Notes: generated by a model not told the origin, from the letters alone. A stretch of DNA of 14,045 bases from Zelonia costaricensis (GCA_030849075.1 JASAOO010002929.1:1-14045); one strand, 5' to 3'; numbered from the stretch's first letter, positions 1 through 9,472 are shown. Program-made: numbers and translations.

Positions 1-19
1 CGAACACCGGCAGCTGCCA

Positions 20-54
20 CTCAAGGCAGTTGAAGGAAGGGAAGAGAAGGAAGG
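20..54 (-). promoter_or_regulatory. Candidate spliced-leader acceptor for a gene off the left edge
   Basis: On the sense (minus) strand a pure 23-base pyrimidine tract (54 down to 32) is followed by the first AG at 21-20. There is no AG between 110 and 22, so the AG-free zone is about 90 bases. A second AG (CAG) follows at 15-14 and could serve instead. This is the expected arrangement of a trypanosomatid trans-splice site and implies that a further minus-strand gene begins left of the window. Confidence 0.5.
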
Positions 55-657
55 CAAAACACGTACACACACGCACACACGTACGCGACACAAACGTCCA
101 CAGGTCAGCGAGCTATAATAGTTGGAAAGGAAGCTGCTGTTGCGACCCTGTCGCACTCCGTCCAGCCCTCCGCTCCCACGTTTCCGTTAGCCTCTGCGCA
201 CACACGTCGCGGCCAGGGTCAGCCACACCACGCCGGCCTTCCTCGGCCCGCCTGTTTCGCCACCGCCTTCTCATCTGTTCTCATTCTCTCCCTGTGCGAC
301 GAGCGAGACCGCAGGCCTACACACCCGCCATTTGCTTTGCTTTTTAGATATCGAAAACGCACACAGAAACAACACACGCATACATAGACAGAGGGACAAG
401 CATCGACACAAATGGGCAGCTCTGCTTTGCAGGGCGAGCTCACGGAGTCGACGTACGCCACCTGTCGCTCCACTCTTTCGTTCACTACTCTCTTCCTCTT
501 CTGAGAGGAGGTTGATGCGGGGAGGCGAGGGCAGGGAAGGGGTGGGGGGGGGGGCGGAGGAAGTCAAACGGGGTACGCTCAGCCTCAAGGCCGTACACCG
601 CAGACACAAGCGCAAGAAAAAACAAACCACAAGAAGAACCAGCGAAGAGCTGCGGAG

Positions 658-677
658 GGAGGGGGTGGGTGGGTGGG
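658..677 (+). other. G-quadruplex motif
   Basis: A run of G5 is followed by three G3 runs separated by single T residues (GGGTGGGTGGGTGGG core). Single-base loops are typical of very stable quadruplexes. The G-rich strand is not the sense strand, so a quadruplex would form in DNA or in an antisense RNA, while the gene's own trailer RNA would be C-rich here. Confidence 0.6.
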
Positions 678-931
678 TACGGTGAAGCTCCTGCGAAGCT
701 TGAACTGAATAACAAAAGTCGTCAGCGGTGAGACCAACGGCAACGACAACCCGAAATGGAAGAAGAGGAGGTTGCATACACTCGTGTAGGAGCTTGCACG
801 GCGCCTGCACGTCGTTGACAAAGTCGTCGTCTCTGCGCCCCCTTTCCCCCCCCCCATCAGCCCCTCGTGTCCTCGGTGCTCCGTAACGGGCATTCGCGCC
901 AAGAAAACGAAGACACGTGCAGGCACCGCCC

Positions 932-3900
932 TCACTGACTCGTGGGCGAGGCAGGGTAGACCTCAAGAATGTTGTCGGCGTTGTCGTTGATGTGTTGCTG
1001 ACGGAGGAAGAGCTGGAACGCAGCCTCGTCGTGCACCAGCAGCTTGTGCTGCGTCTCCTCCGTGCACTCCGCGAGGATGGGCGGCAGCTCGCCCTTCTCG
1101 AGATCGACAAAAATGTTGTTGTTGTACAGCGTCGTCTCGTCCATCAGGGCAACGTACGCCGCGAAGTTCTCGGAAAACAGCTTGAAGGAGCGCAGCTGCA
1201 TGGAGAGCGGGACGCCGCGGTTGGTCTGAAACTTGCGCAGAAAGCCGCGCGGCACGGCCGTCTCCACCTCCACCGTGATGCCGAGAAAGATAATCTTGTA
1301 CGGCATCGGCAGCGCCGGCTGGCGCGGCTTGTCCGCAACAAAGTACCGCTCCACTCGGGTACGCTTGTTGTAGCCGGGGCCCTGCTTGAAGAGGGTGAGG
1401 TGCGCCTCCCGCACCATCGCCACGACCTGCTGCACAAACGGCTCCCACATCATCGTCCCGTCCAGCACGATGCTGCGACCTTGGTTGATGGCCTTCACAA
1501 GAAGGTTCTCCGCGGCGCGGGTGCTGTGCGTGTGCGCCTCCGGGGAGGGCACCTCGCAGTCCATGGGCAGCTTGAACTCGTCAGCGTTCACCACGACGCT
1601 CTGCTCCTTGTGACTTTCCCACCAGCTGCTCTTGGCCAGCGCCGCCACCGCCGTCGTCTTGCCCGCCGCCATGCCGCCTCCGAGAAAGATGAAGAGCGGC
1701 TGGTCCGGTTGCTGCGACGTCTGCGTCGAGGTGCTCGGTGCGCTGCCGCTGCTCGAGGTACTGTTGCCGGCGGCGCCGATCATCGAGTCGTCCTTGATGC
1801 CCTGCAGCCGCCGCAGCGTCACGACGGCGGAGTGCAGCTCGCGAAAGCGCTTGAACCTCTCCTCCTTCCGGATGTTCTTGATGCAGCTGAAGAACTCCTT
1901 CATCTTGCGCAGGCGTGGCACGCTGGCACCGCGGGAGCTGATCCACTCCACCAGCGCCGGCACCGTCTGCACGCCGTCCATGGGGTAGATAACGTGGTCG
2001 TCGTGGGCGAGCATCTCCATGAGGGACTCCGTCGTCCCGTCTGCCGCGCTGCCGCTCTCGCCGAGCGAGCGCAGCGTGTCCCCCATCGCGGAGCTCTGGA
2101 TGCTCGAGTTAGAAAAGATGCTGGCATTGGAAACAGGCGGCACTGCCCCCGATGGCCCTGGCACACCGTCGGAGACGGCGAAGCCAAACAGGAGCTCGGT
2201 CGGCGTCGGCGGTGCGGGCCCGACGCAGGCGCCACTGACCGGCGACCGTGCAGCCGAGCACGAGCCGGCGCGTCGACTGCTCATCGAGACGCTTTCAAAC
2301 CTTGCAGACAGGCTTTCCCCTTTCGCGTTTGCAGGCGACAGCCCCGAGAGCGTCCGGTCCGCGCTCGACAGGTGCTGGAGGGTCACATCTGTCAAGGCCA
2401 CCACGGGAGCCGTGGCGACGAGTCCCGGCGAGACATCGGGCGATAGCACTTTTGCCGTCTGCGAGGCGGCGGCCTCCGCGGCGATCGATAAGACAGAGAC
2501 GGCGCACGCGGCCGCACCGCTGTGGTCGGCACCGCCGTTGCGAACCGACTCCGTGGCGCCCTCCTCTTCCCCCGCCGTCCCCTCGACGTCGCACGGCTCC
2601 GGCGGCGCGGGGTCGGCCAGCGGGTGGTGGGTGTGCTGCTCACGCGGCCGCGGTGAGACCACCGGTGGAGCTCCGCTACGCGGTGCTGCGGAGATGATCA
2701 TGCCGTGGTGGTCAAGCTGCGGTGGGGTCGGTGATGAGTCCAGGACTCCCTCGGCTGTGTCAGCCCGTGGCAGCTTCACGCGCTGCAGAGGAGACGCGGC
2801 TTCCGAGTCCCCGCTGTCCACCTCCGGGCTGGTGCACAGACTACGCACCTGCGCTTTATCCCTCATTTCGTCGTCCTCTTCGCCCACCCCAGCTGCTCGG
2901 GCCACGTGCGGCCCGGCGGCTCCGCCGTCGCCGTGCTTCGCTGCCCGCGTTCTTGCTAACTCTGCTGCCGCTGCGGCGGCGGTGCCGCGCGGCTTGCGGT
3001 GCCGGTGCCGCTGGTACCGCAGCGGTGGTGTGTACACCACCGTCGGGAACCAGCTCACCTTGTACAGGCTCGATAGCTCCGGCTCGGCGACGCCGTAGAC
3101 GAGCGCGATCGTTGGCATCGGGTTGAGTAGGCGCTTCGTCGTGATGGTCTGGAAGGCGTCGATGATCTCGTTGCTCCTGACGGAGTACTTGGCGTGGAAA
3201 ACCGTGACAAGCCCGGTGGTGTTGCTCAGCAGTGCGTCACGGTAGTTGCCCAGGCTCAAGAAGCGGAGGCCGTACACGGCGGCTGCGTTGAAGGCGCGGC
3301 CGGTCACTACGTTTGGGGACATGCCGGCACCGTTGATGCAACTCTGCACGCTGCCGCTGGCCTGCGTGGTCGCTGGCGTAAAGGTGGGTGCGGCGATGGC
3401 GGCGGGCTCTCCGGCGCCCCTCTTGCTCGATGTTGGAGAGAACTTGGGAAGAGGCGCGGGGTGAAGCTCCTTCTTGTGCGCCATGCTCGACGGGTAGTGC
3501 TGCTGCATCCCTGGAAAGCCCACCCCGTCCATCTCCGTCATGCTCACCGTTGGCGAGCCAGAGAGCGAGGAGTCGAGGTGCGAGCTCGGCGGCGCCGAGA
3601 GGGGCGGCGGTGGCTGACGCGGCGTGTATGCGGCGCTGGCGACGGACGCGGGCAGGTTCGGGGTGCCCACCGTGCTGCTCACGCGCCGGGGTGAACGCTG
3701 GTGGGGGTACGGGGACACCGTGGACGTTGGCGTGTAAAAGGACGAGACACTCTGCGAGGGCTCGAGGTAGTTGTGCGGGGGTAGGAGCCAGGGCGTGTGC
3801 TTAACGTCGTCGACGCCCTCGTCCGGGGCAAGGTCGGCGCACATGGGCAGAATGTACTCGCGGACGAACACCTCGTACTCCTTGTTGATCTGGATGACGT

Positions 3901-4351
3901 AGTCGGCGCGGTGCCAGTTCCACGAGAAGTACATGGGCACGAGCGTGTTCAGGATGGACAGCAGGTGCTCCACGGCCTTCTCCGTGTCGCTGCAGTTCAT
4001 GGCCTCCTCCTCCTCGGCGCTCGCCGGGTCGCCCGCAATTGCCGTGGTGCTGTCCTCCGACGCGTCCTCGCTCGAGACCTTGGCATCGCGAGACAAGCCG
4101 GTGGTCGAGTCTGGCGAGGAAACGCAGTACGAGGCACGCTTGCGGATGTGTCGGATGAGGCGGCGCCGGTCCTGTGCAAAGCGTGCGGCCCACTTCTCGC
4201 ACAGCTCCTGGAGCAGCTCGGGGTTCTCGCGGGTGAGGAAGAGCATGGTGCAGCACGCGGCAAGCTTGGCGACGTACATGTACGGCGGGTGCTCCAGCGC
4301 CTTCAAGACGTACTCCACGAGGGGCACGTACGGCGGCGGTGGTTGCATCAT
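932..4351 (-). CDS. Zeta-toxin-type P-loop kinase, 1139 aa, with a thioredoxin-like middle domain
   Basis: Start: the first in-frame ATG (4351), immediately followed by a second Met; the frame stays open upstream only through low-complexity sequence without ATG. Stop TGA at 934-932. Order: a helix-rich N-terminal part (about residues 8-72 and 123-175), a Pro/Ser-rich linker (about 195-345), a thioredoxin-like stretch (about 350-440) with SVRS in place of CxxC, a long disordered Ala/Pro/Ser-rich region (about 450-755), a helical region (about 757-852), then the kinase domain (about 885-1085). The kinase shows Walker A GGGMAAGKTT (891-900, Lys898), the VNADEFK element (Asp924 at the catalytic-base position of zeta enzymes) and a downstream Arg-rich segment (Arg1036, Arg1039, Arg1045). 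Bacterial zeta toxins phosphorylate UDP-N-acetylglucosamine; the substrate here is unknown. No signal peptide or clear membrane segment. A housekeeping nucleotide, sugar or RNA kinase is more likely than a toxin. Domain assignment is strong, role unknown. Confidence 0.92.
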   Translation of the reverse strand: MMQPPPPYVPLVEYVLKALEHPPYMYVAKLAACCTMLFLTRENPELLQELCEKWAARFAQDRRRLIRHIRKRASYCVSSPDSTTGLSRDAKVSSEDASEDSTTAIAGDPASAEEEEAMNCSDTEKAVEHLLSILNTLVPMYFSWNWHRADYVIQINKEYEVFVREYILPMCADLAPDEGVDDVKHTPWLLPPHNYLEPSQSVSSFYTPTSTVSPYPHQRSPRRVSSTVGTPNLPASVASAAYTPRQPPPPLSAPPSSHLDSSLSGSPTVSMTEMDGVGFPGMQQHYPSSMAHKKELHPAPLPKFSPTSSKRGAGEPAAIAAPTFTPATTQASGSVQSCINGAGMSPNVVTGRAFNAAAVYGLRFLSLGNYRDALLSNTTGLVTVFHAKYSVRSNEIIDAFQTITTKRLLNPMPTIALVYGVAEPELSSLYKVSWFPTVVYTPPLRYQRHRHRKPRGTAAAAAAELARTRAAKHGDGGAAGPHVARAAGVGEEDDEMRDKAQVRSLCTSPEVDSGDSEAASPLQRVKLPRADTAEGVLDSSPTPPQLDHHGMIISAAPRSGAPPVVSPRPREQHTHHPLADPAPPEPCDVEGTAGEEEGATESVRNGGADHSGAAACAVSVLSIAAEAAASQTAKVLSPDVSPGLVATAPVVALTDVTLQHLSSADRTLSGLSPANAKGESLSARFESVSMSSRRAGSCSAARSPVSGACVGPAPPTPTELLFGFAVSDGVPGPSGAVPPVSNASIFSNSSIQSSAMGDTLRSLGESGSAADGTTESLMEMLAHDDHVIYPMDGVQTVPALVEWISSRGASVPRLRKMKEFFSCIKNIRKEERFKRFRELHSAVVTLRRLQGIKDDSMIGAAGNSTSSSGSAPSTSTQTSQQPDQPLFIFLGGGMAAGKTTAVAALAKSSWWESHKEQSVVVNADEFKLPMDCEVPSPEAHTHSTRAAENLLVKAINQGRSIVLDGTMMWEPFVQQVVAMVREAHLTLFKQGPGYNKRTRVERYFVADKPRQPALPMPYKIIFLGITVEVETAVPRGFLRKFQTNRGVPLSMQLRSFKLFSENFAAYVALMDETTLYNNNIFVDLEKGELPPILAECTEETQHKLLVHDEAAFQLFLRQQHINDNADNILEVYPASPTSQ
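3032..3256 (-). other. Thioredoxin-like domain with SxxS in place of CxxC (residues 366-440)
   Basis: This part of the kinase gene encodes NYRDALLSN, then LVTVFHAKYSVRSNEI, then LYKVSWFPTVVYTPP. It follows the thioredoxin/PDI pattern: the NFD-VL helix, a beta strand running into A-P-W-C-G-P-C-K, and the gyPT cis-proline strand. Aligned directly, APWCGPCK becomes AKYSVRSN, so both active-site cysteines are serines (Ser390, Ser393). The spacing from the first active-site position to the cis-proline (Pro436) is 46 residues, against 44 in E. coli thioredoxin. If correct, the fold would be structural or a binding domain, not a redox enzyme. This is pattern matching by eye. Confidence 0.5.
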
Positions 4352-4376
4352 GGCTGCGAGCAAACGGAAAAGACGG

Positions 4377-4391
4377 CTCGACAGCGAAGNG

Positions 4392-4422
<31 letters not shown>

Positions 4423-4488
4423 GGCAGGAGGAGCGGAAAACGGAAGGGGAAGAGGGAAGTACGTTCAGCCCTTTGGCTGTTGGCGTTG
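4377..4488 (-). promoter_or_regulatory. Alternative proximal splice acceptor region of the kinase gene
   Basis: The sense strand is pyrimidine-rich from about 4458 down to 4391, ending in the C30 tract, and the first AG after it is at 4378-4377. No AG occurs between 4470 and 4379. Use of this site would give a leader of about 25 nt. Another AG follows pyrimidine tract 4719-4691 at 4672-4671. These compete with the far upstream candidates at 5737-5736 and 6172-6171, and sequence alone cannot rank them. Confidence 0.35.
4390..4420. repeat. G30 homopolymer preceded by an ambiguous base
   Basis: One N at 4390 is followed by thirty G residues (C30 on the sense strand), about 40 bases upstream of the kinase start codon. 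The N next to a homopolymer suggests the true length was not resolved in sequencing or assembly. It lies outside the coding sequence, so it cannot shift the reading frame, but any distance across it is uncertain. Confidence 0.9.
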
Positions 4489-4831
4489 GTGGCGGCGTTC
4501 TCGGATTGCGCAGTCGAGCAGCGAGAACAGAAAGGAGCCACAAGCAGCGATCGAGAGACGCCCGCCTGCGTGACAAGAGGAGAAAGACCAGACAAGCGGA
4601 GAAGCACGAGCAGCCCGTTGCGAGGGAGAGCAAACCTCCAGGCACACACCGCCAAGCGAGGTCAGTCCACCTCAGAAAAAGCAGCAGCAGGGAGGGAGAG
4701 GGGGGGGGAGGGGAGAAGTAAACACAGCAAACGTGAAGGGAAAACGGGAGCGGCTCCACAGGAACTTTTGAAGGAAAGGAAAACAGTCGAGCAACGAGCC
4801 AAACCGCGCCTTCACAACGTTCAACAGCTGT

Positions 4832-4921
4832 TCACGCACCGCGGGCTCCGTAAGAGATACGGGAATGATATGGACGTAATGAACCACCACAACGGTAGCG
4901 CGAATCCACACACTCGCACAT
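4832..4921 (-). other. Upstream ORF in the probable kinase leader (29 codons)
   Basis: The only sense-strand ATG between 4352 and 6402 opens a 29-codon frame ending in TGA at 4834-4832. The ATG context is weak (T at -3). It lies in the leader only if one of the far upstream acceptors is used, in which case it would be the sole upstream AUG. The peptide is Cys/Arg/Gly-rich and not recognisable. Confidence 0.3.
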
Positions 4922-5261
4922 ACACACACACACTCACAAGAAAGCGTCGCGGCTGCACACTTACCAGATCGAACCCTTTTCCTCTTTCCGGCTGCTGTGT
5001 CGTCACAAATGTGCCGTTTCTTTTTATTCCTTTGTGTAAGCGATCCCCCACCGGTTTCGAACGCGGTTGTGCTGCGAGACTGTGTTGTCGCCTACGTGTA
5101 GCTGAGCAGCGAGCAACAAAAGACAAACAAAGAGAACGAGAACGGCAGCCGAGGTGCGTATTGGAGTGTGGGTACGTGATAAGGAGCTGAGGCCGACTCG
5201 GGGACGCAGATCTGAGACGTGCGCTTCGGAAGGGGGGGGAGGAAAAGAAGGTGGAGGGTGC

Positions 5262-5280
5262 GTGTGTGTGTATGTGTGTG
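5262..5280 (+). repeat. GT dinucleotide repeat
   Basis: Alternating GT interrupted once by TA, typical of Leishmania spacers. CA on the sense strand. Confidence 0.8.
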
Positions 5281-5735
5281 CGATTACTGCTGACAGATTT
5301 TCCCTTACCGCCAGCGGCACCAATTAAACAGCAGCAGCAAAAAAAGAAGGAAGATCAATACACACTGAGATAGGGAGACAAAACGCAGACAATAGCCAAA
5401 CCCCCAGAAACGGAAAAGAGACAAAAGGCGAAGAAGCAAATGTGGAAGAATCCAAGAAAAGGTCGCAGCTACGTGACTTCACAAGGAGAGCACAGCGCGC
5501 TAAGGGTGAGAGAAGACGAGGCGCGGACACGCACGGACGCGCGGGCAGTGTGAATTGTAGGCAGGTCGCGATGTACACACACGCCGTTGTGGCGAAGGAC
5601 GCGTGAGCGTGCACGCTCGGAAGCGGGGCGCTCGACGCTTCTTTTTTCCTTTTTGTTTACACCGCGCCCTGTTGCAGTTTTGTGTGGATGTGCCCGCCGA
5701 CAAAGACGCGACAACTGCGGCGGTGCTTGAAGCAG

Positions 5736-5805
5736 CTCGCAACGTTGTGCACAAGGTGAGGGAAAAAAGGAGCGCAAGAGAGAAAGAGAGAAGGAAAGCA
5801 AAATA
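5736..5805 (-). promoter_or_regulatory. Candidate spliced-leader acceptor inside the long spacer
   Basis: On the sense strand an almost unbroken pyrimidine tract runs from about 5803 to 5759 (CT and T runs), and the first AG beyond it is at 5737-5736. No AG lies between 5867 and 5738, a zone of about 130 bases. No credible ORF starts just downstream; the next sense ATG is at 4921. It is either an alternative acceptor of the kinase gene (leader about 1.4 kb) or the site of a non-coding transcript. Confidence 0.4.
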
Positions 5806-5811
5806 GTCACG

Positions 5812-5851
5812 CACACACACACACACACACACGCGGAGTGTGTGGGTGTGG
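5812..5851 (+). repeat. CA microsatellite with adjacent GT tract, hairpin-capable
   Basis: A perfect 21-base CA repeat (5812-5832) is followed after GCGGA by GTGTGTGGGTGTGG (5838-5851). The two tracts are complementary, so either strand can fold into a CA/GT stem with a small loop in several registers. Confidence 0.7.
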
Positions 5852-6170
5852 AGGAGCCGACGATGGACTGAGAGTCCGTGTCAACCAAGATGCGAGTGCT
5901 TCGGTTGTTGCCCGGTGTCTGTAAAAGTGGTTTGTTTCTCCTTGCCCTCTTCTTTTTCTTTTTTACTTTTTGATTGTGAGCCTACCAACACCCCCGACAA
6001 CTTGTGAGAGGGTGACGAAGCTCGGAAGCGGGCCGCAGAAATGAGAAAACACGAAAAGCGTCCCTGGTGTGTGCGGCTACTTGTGCGAATGTACGAAGAA
6101 CGTACCAGGTGTGAAATCAAAGGAGACAGAGCTCGCAAGTCCACCTTTCGTCGGACTGCTCTGGGTGTTG

Positions 6171-6295
6171 CTTTGAGTTAAGCGTCGTCGTGTGCAGGAA
6201 GACGCGGCAAGGTGCGCGGTGGCAACGAGAGTCGCCCAGCGAAGTGCGAGGAGAGACCCGGTGTGTAGGGGAGGGGGAGGGGGGGAAGAAGAAAG
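6171..6295 (-). promoter_or_regulatory. Candidate main spliced-leader acceptor of the kinase gene
   Basis: The sense strand has a 29-base pure pyrimidine tract (6295 down to 6267) and no AG anywhere from 6361 to 6173, a zone of 189 bases; the first AG is at 6172-6171 (context CTCAAAG). It also lies close to the point (6403) where sense-strand ATGs become frequent. Use would give a leader of about 1.8 kb with one upstream AUG. The distance of about 95 bases from tract to AG is long but compatible with trypanosomatid sites. Confidence 0.45.
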
Positions 6296-7012
6296 CCGTG
6301 GCGTAGCGTACACGAACGGAAAGAAAACACACGAGGCGGAAGAAGTTGACAACGTGCACCGCTCTGGAATGCCGACTGACCGAATTCTGTCTAGTGGCGC
6401 AGCATCGCACCGAGTACGCCGTAACCGACGCTACATGCCAATGGGGAGACGTGAGAACAGTGGGCGCGTGTGTTTGGCATTCACCGCACTGCATGGCGAA
6501 AGAGGCGTCGCGCAACTGCCTGTCTGAGGAGGCGAAAAGACTCCACTTCACGTGGACTCGTTTCTCGCTTGTCGGCACGCGTGCTGCAGGATGGCAGCAC
6601 AGGAGGGGTGAGGGGCGCATTACGTAGCGAATACACTTCTTGTTTTGTTTTTCTTTTGTTTTGTTCTGCCTTTACGCCTCGCATAGCGAAGCGCAATCAA
6701 ACAGCGGTCGCGGGGCACCCAACCGCCCGCGCGACAAGCACGACGCGCTCACACATGACACCGCCCGCTACTTGGCAGTGTACCAAACTGCGGAGTCACC
6801 GCCAGGCGGCAACAGGACGGTACTCAAAGGGCAGCAAAGCAGAAAAAAAAAACAGAAAAGAACAAACGATGTCGAGTGAAGAACTGAAGGTCAAACGCTT
6901 GCGATGGAGGAGGGAGGACACGAGGGGCGAGGGCGAGAGGAGAGGAGGGGGATGGGGGAGCTAGGAAGGAGCACGTGTACAGCGGTGCAGTCGCCCGCCT
7001 GCTTTTTATCTC

Positions 7013-7030
7013 GTGTCAGACTCCTGACAC
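7013..7030 (-). other. 7-bp perfect stem-loop 12 nt past the PPI stop codon
   Basis: GTGTCAG (7013-7019) and CTGACAC (7024-7030) are perfect inverted repeats around a 4-base loop. In the mRNA the hairpin would lie at the very start of the 3' UTR. It is flanked by the palindrome AGGATCCT (7031-7038). It could affect translation termination, stability or nothing. Confidence 0.55.
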
Positions 7031-7042
7031 AGGATCCTAGGT

Positions 7043-7882
7043 CTACATGGTCATCATGTCGAGCAGACCCTGCATCAGGTTCTTCACTTGCTCCGACTGC
7101 ATCATCACGGTCGGGTTGTAGGCCACTACCGGGCCACCCTCCGTCTCGGTCTTGCCCCGCACGGGATCAACGACGTGCACGAACAGGCCGAACACGACAC
7201 CCTCGTTGCGCTCCTGCAAACGCAGGGCCCTGTAGAGGGCACAGTTGCACAGGTACCGCCCGGCGTCGCGCGAGATGGTCCAGCTGGGCGGCAAGAAGGC
7301 AGGCATCGTCATCTCCTTGGCGTTGGTGTCCGCTGACGTCACTTCGTGCTGGTGCTTGCCGTTGCTTTCGGCGGCCGGATGTGCCGCCGAGGCGGCGATG
7401 GTGTCGTTGAGCTGCTGAATGAGGCTCTTGAGGTTCTCAAGCTGCACCGAGCCCCCCTTGCCAAACCAGCTCTCGCGGAAGAACTCGATGGGGCCGTCCT
7501 CGGGCACGATGGGCTCGTGGTTCAGCACGCGGCCCTGGACATCCGGCACTGTCGCAAACAGCTCATTGTAGCCCTGCACCTCGGCGCGGATGAGGCCGGT
7601 CGGGTCCGGGTGCACGCCGATGTGGAAGAGCAGAATCTTGACGTTGTCGATGCCCTTGTCATTGATGATCTGCGACACGTCGCGCTCCAGCTGTTGGTAG
7701 AACGCCTCGACTGCGACGACGCTCGTCTCCAGCTCTGTGAAGCGCACCTCAGCCACCTTGGGGTGCTTCTTGAGACTCTCCGCGACTCGAGCGGCGATGG
7801 CAGAGCTTGGGTTGACCTTCACATTGGCGAACGGGCCGTAGCCTGTGATAAACACCACGACGTTGCCCGTGGCTTCCGACAT
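7043..7882 (-). CDS. PPI: Pyroglutamyl-peptidase I (peptidase family C15), 279 aa
   Basis: This cysteine peptidase removes N-terminal pyroglutamate from peptides and acts in the cytosol; no signal peptide or membrane segment is visible. The N-terminal TGYGPFANVKVNPS matches the family's substrate-binding TGFxPF-NPS region. The triad is present: Glu101 (in IRAEVQGYNE), Cys212 (in SRDAGRYLCNC) and His236 (in LFVHVV). The Cys-to-His spacing of 24 equals that of the Bacillus enzyme (Cys144, His168). Glu to Cys is 111 residues instead of 63, so there is an insertion of about 48 residues, largely hydrophilic (about 150-195), which makes the protein longer than bacterial forms of about 215 aa. Start: first ATG in frame, with A at -3 and no ATG between it and the candidate acceptors. 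Stop TAG at 7045-7043. In Leishmania major this enzyme is known, and its overexpression was reported to impair differentiation. Confidence 0.95.
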   Translation of the reverse strand: MSEATGNVVVFITGYGPFANVKVNPSSAIAARVAESLKKHPKVAEVRFTELETSVVAVEAFYQQLERDVSQIINDKGIDNVKILLFHIGVHPDPTGLIRAEVQGYNELFATVPDVQGRVLNHEPIVPEDGPIEFFRESWFGKGGSVQLENLKSLIQQLNDTIAASAAHPAAESNGKHQHEVTSADTNAKEMTMPAFLPPSWTISRDAGRYLCNCALYRALRLQERNEGVVFGLFVHVVDPVRGKTETEGGPVVAYNPTVMMQSEQVKNLMQGLLDMMTM

Positions 7883-7938
7883 CGTTGATAATGGGGGAGG
7901 GGGAGGGGTAGCGAATTCAGGTGCGTGTCGCGTACCAC

Positions 7939-7991
7939 CTGCGGCGCTCACGCAGATTTACGAAGCGAATGGGAGGGAGAGAGGAGAGAAG
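7939..7991 (-). promoter_or_regulatory. Alternative proximal splice acceptors of PPI
   Basis: A 21-base pure pyrimidine tract on the sense strand (7991 down to 7971) is followed by the first AG at 7948-7947 (GAG) and a second at 7940-7939 (CAG). The AG-free zone is only about 43 bases. Leaders would be about 64 or 56 nt, with no upstream AUG. Confidence 0.4.
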
Positions 7992-8124
7992 CTGAGCAAA
8001 AGACAAACAAGAAAATACACAGCAATGTCAATAGTAGCGAGGATGTCGAACCCGTTCGAAGAAGGGGAGAGGGTGGTGTGTACAAGAGGGCGGAGCTCAG
8101 GGTGAATGTGATACTGCGAGCGGG

Positions 8125-8187
8125 CTGTGAGAGGTTTCGGCGAGGGAAAAGGGTTGGGGAGCGGGTGCAACGGGGAGGGGGGGGGGG
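8125..8187 (-). promoter_or_regulatory. Alternative distal splice acceptor of PPI
   Basis: The sense strand has a C-rich tract (8187 down to 8172, including C11) and no AG from 8269 to 8127, a zone of 143 bases; the first AG is at 8126-8125. It sits near the edge of the ATG-free stretch (8234). The leader would be about 242 nt with no upstream AUG. It competes with the proximal sites. Confidence 0.35.
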
Positions 8188-8812
8188 CGGGAATGCGTCG
8201 GGAAAAGAAAGCAATGACAGAGATGACACCGCGGCATGGGGAGGGGGGGGCAGTGGCAAAATGTGTTGCCTCGAAGCGAAGAGAACGTGCGAGGGTGCAT
8301 CTTCCGGCGGCGAAGCAGCCGCATGTTTTGTTTTTCTTCTCGCCCCTTTTTCATTGGGATCACGGGAGGGACCAGTCGGAAAGCTGCCGCCTCACGAGCT
8401 CATCACGTGTGGACCACTTCGTTTCTTGTTCCTTCTCCTGGCAGGCATAGACAAGCACCAGTGACTTCACTAGAGCAGCAAGCACCCCTTCAAAAGGCAG
8501 CACCCGCTTTTGAGGGGGAGGGGGGCACCAGGTGTCGGGACAACGCGGCAGATGGGGCTACGACAGAGCAGGACCTCAGACTCGGCTATTTGAAAATGCG
8601 CTCCGCAGCCTCGAGCAGGAGCAACACACTTCCCACGCGGAAAGTGAGGCTCCTGTCGCTATCAGAATATGAACAAATCTATTTCTTTCAGTTCCATCAT
8701 CACCGGTCTACTCCGCCGCGCACATACGTCCCGCCCCCTACTTCCTGACCTCGACAGCATCCTTCAGACTCTCTAGAGACTTCCATCGGTGGCTATGAAA
8801 CGAGAAGCTCAC

Positions 8813-8840
8813 CACGAGTGGCTTGTAGCTTCTACTCGTG
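8813..8840 (-). other. Stem-loop 1 in the trailer of the mitochondrial-protein gene
   Basis: CACGAGT (8813-8819) and ACTCGTG (8834-8840) form a perfect 7-bp stem with a 14-base loop. Within it GTAG and CTAC can form a small competing helix. Confidence 0.45.
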
Positions 8841-8854
8841 CGTGTTGGAGTGTG

Positions 8855-8877
8855 CGGCCTCGATCTGGTAGAGGCCG
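8855..8877 (-). other. Stem-loop 2 in the trailer of the mitochondrial-protein gene
   Basis: CGGCCTC (8855-8861) and GAGGCCG (8871-8877) form a perfect GC-rich 7-bp stem with a 9-base loop; G-T pairs could extend it by about three. It lies 14 bases from stem-loop 1, so the two may form one structured element. Confidence 0.5.
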
Positions 8878-9472
8878 TGTAGAGTGTCGCACGGCAAGGA
8901 CGAGCTGGAAAACAGCAAGGTCGTCTCACATCCCAATACGACAGAGGAAGAGTAAGTTGAGGCTTGAAAATCAGCGGCGCGGATGCGCTGCGTGAGCATC
9001 GGCACTGCCCCGCTGCCCCGCTCTCCCCTCCTCCCCCGCCAGGGACAGAGGTGTGGGGTTCGAGTCCGCTTTGGCGCTCAAACCGACCAAGCGCCGGTCT
9101 CTACTGGAAACGCGTTCCGTCAGCGAGAGGCACCTGATGAGCCACCCCGTGTTCGTCAACTAGAGGAGCCGTTCACGAAGTGCATCCGCGCTAGAGCTGC
9201 CCCCTTCGGGTTTTACTCTTCGTCTACAGTTCCACCAGCGTTGTGTTTGTGTTGTCGTTTGACAAGTCATGTGATGCTACTCAGCACACGGGCTGTACGA
9301 GACGCGGAAACAAACAAACAAGAAACACCACAAACACCAGAAGCGCGCAGACACGCCCTCGACAACGGAGGGTGACATCAAGCCGGAGGACAGGCAGCCC
9401 TCCCGATTCCGGATTGCCAGAGGGGAAAGACGCTGGACCCAATGCACTCGATCAGATCCCTCTTCATCGCAC

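Larger units (their letters stand above)
1..931. other. Spacer: trailer of the zeta-kinase gene and start of the next leader
   Basis: No credible gene. The part next to 931 should be the 3' UTR of the zeta-type kinase gene. It holds an 11-base G run (544-554) and a G-quadruplex motif (658-677). The leftmost 270 bases have no sense-strand ATG and contain a strong sense-strand pyrimidine tract (32-54), so they look like the splice region of the next gene to the left. Short open frames here have low-complexity or Cys/Arg/Ser-rich translations and resemble no protein I know. Confidence 0.7.
4352..7042. other. 2.7-kb spacer: PPI trailer and long probable leader of the kinase gene
   Basis: No supported protein gene. 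From 4352 to 6402 the sense strand has a single ATG (4921-4919), while the plus strand has about twelve. From 6403 to 7042 sense ATGs appear at normal frequency (about seven). I read the first part as leader and splice region of the kinase gene and the second as trailer of the peptidase gene. It also holds an interrupted homopolymer (4390-4420), a GT microsatellite (5262-5280), a CA microsatellite (5812-5832) and several plus-strand T-rich tracts. Confidence 0.6.
7883..9472. other. Spacer between the mitochondrial-protein gene and PPI
   Basis: No supported gene. The part next to PPI (7883-8234) has no sense ATG and carries purine-rich plus-strand tracts (7894-7907, 7971-7991, 8172-8187), so it looks like leader and splice region. 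From 8235 to 9472 about seventeen sense ATGs occur, and this part should be trailer of the upstream gene. It contains two neighbouring hairpins (8813-8877). A tRNA-like B-box sequence at 9057-9067 lacks the rest of a tRNA. I could not recognise a SIDER retroposon, but only a search could exclude a degenerate one. Confidence 0.6.
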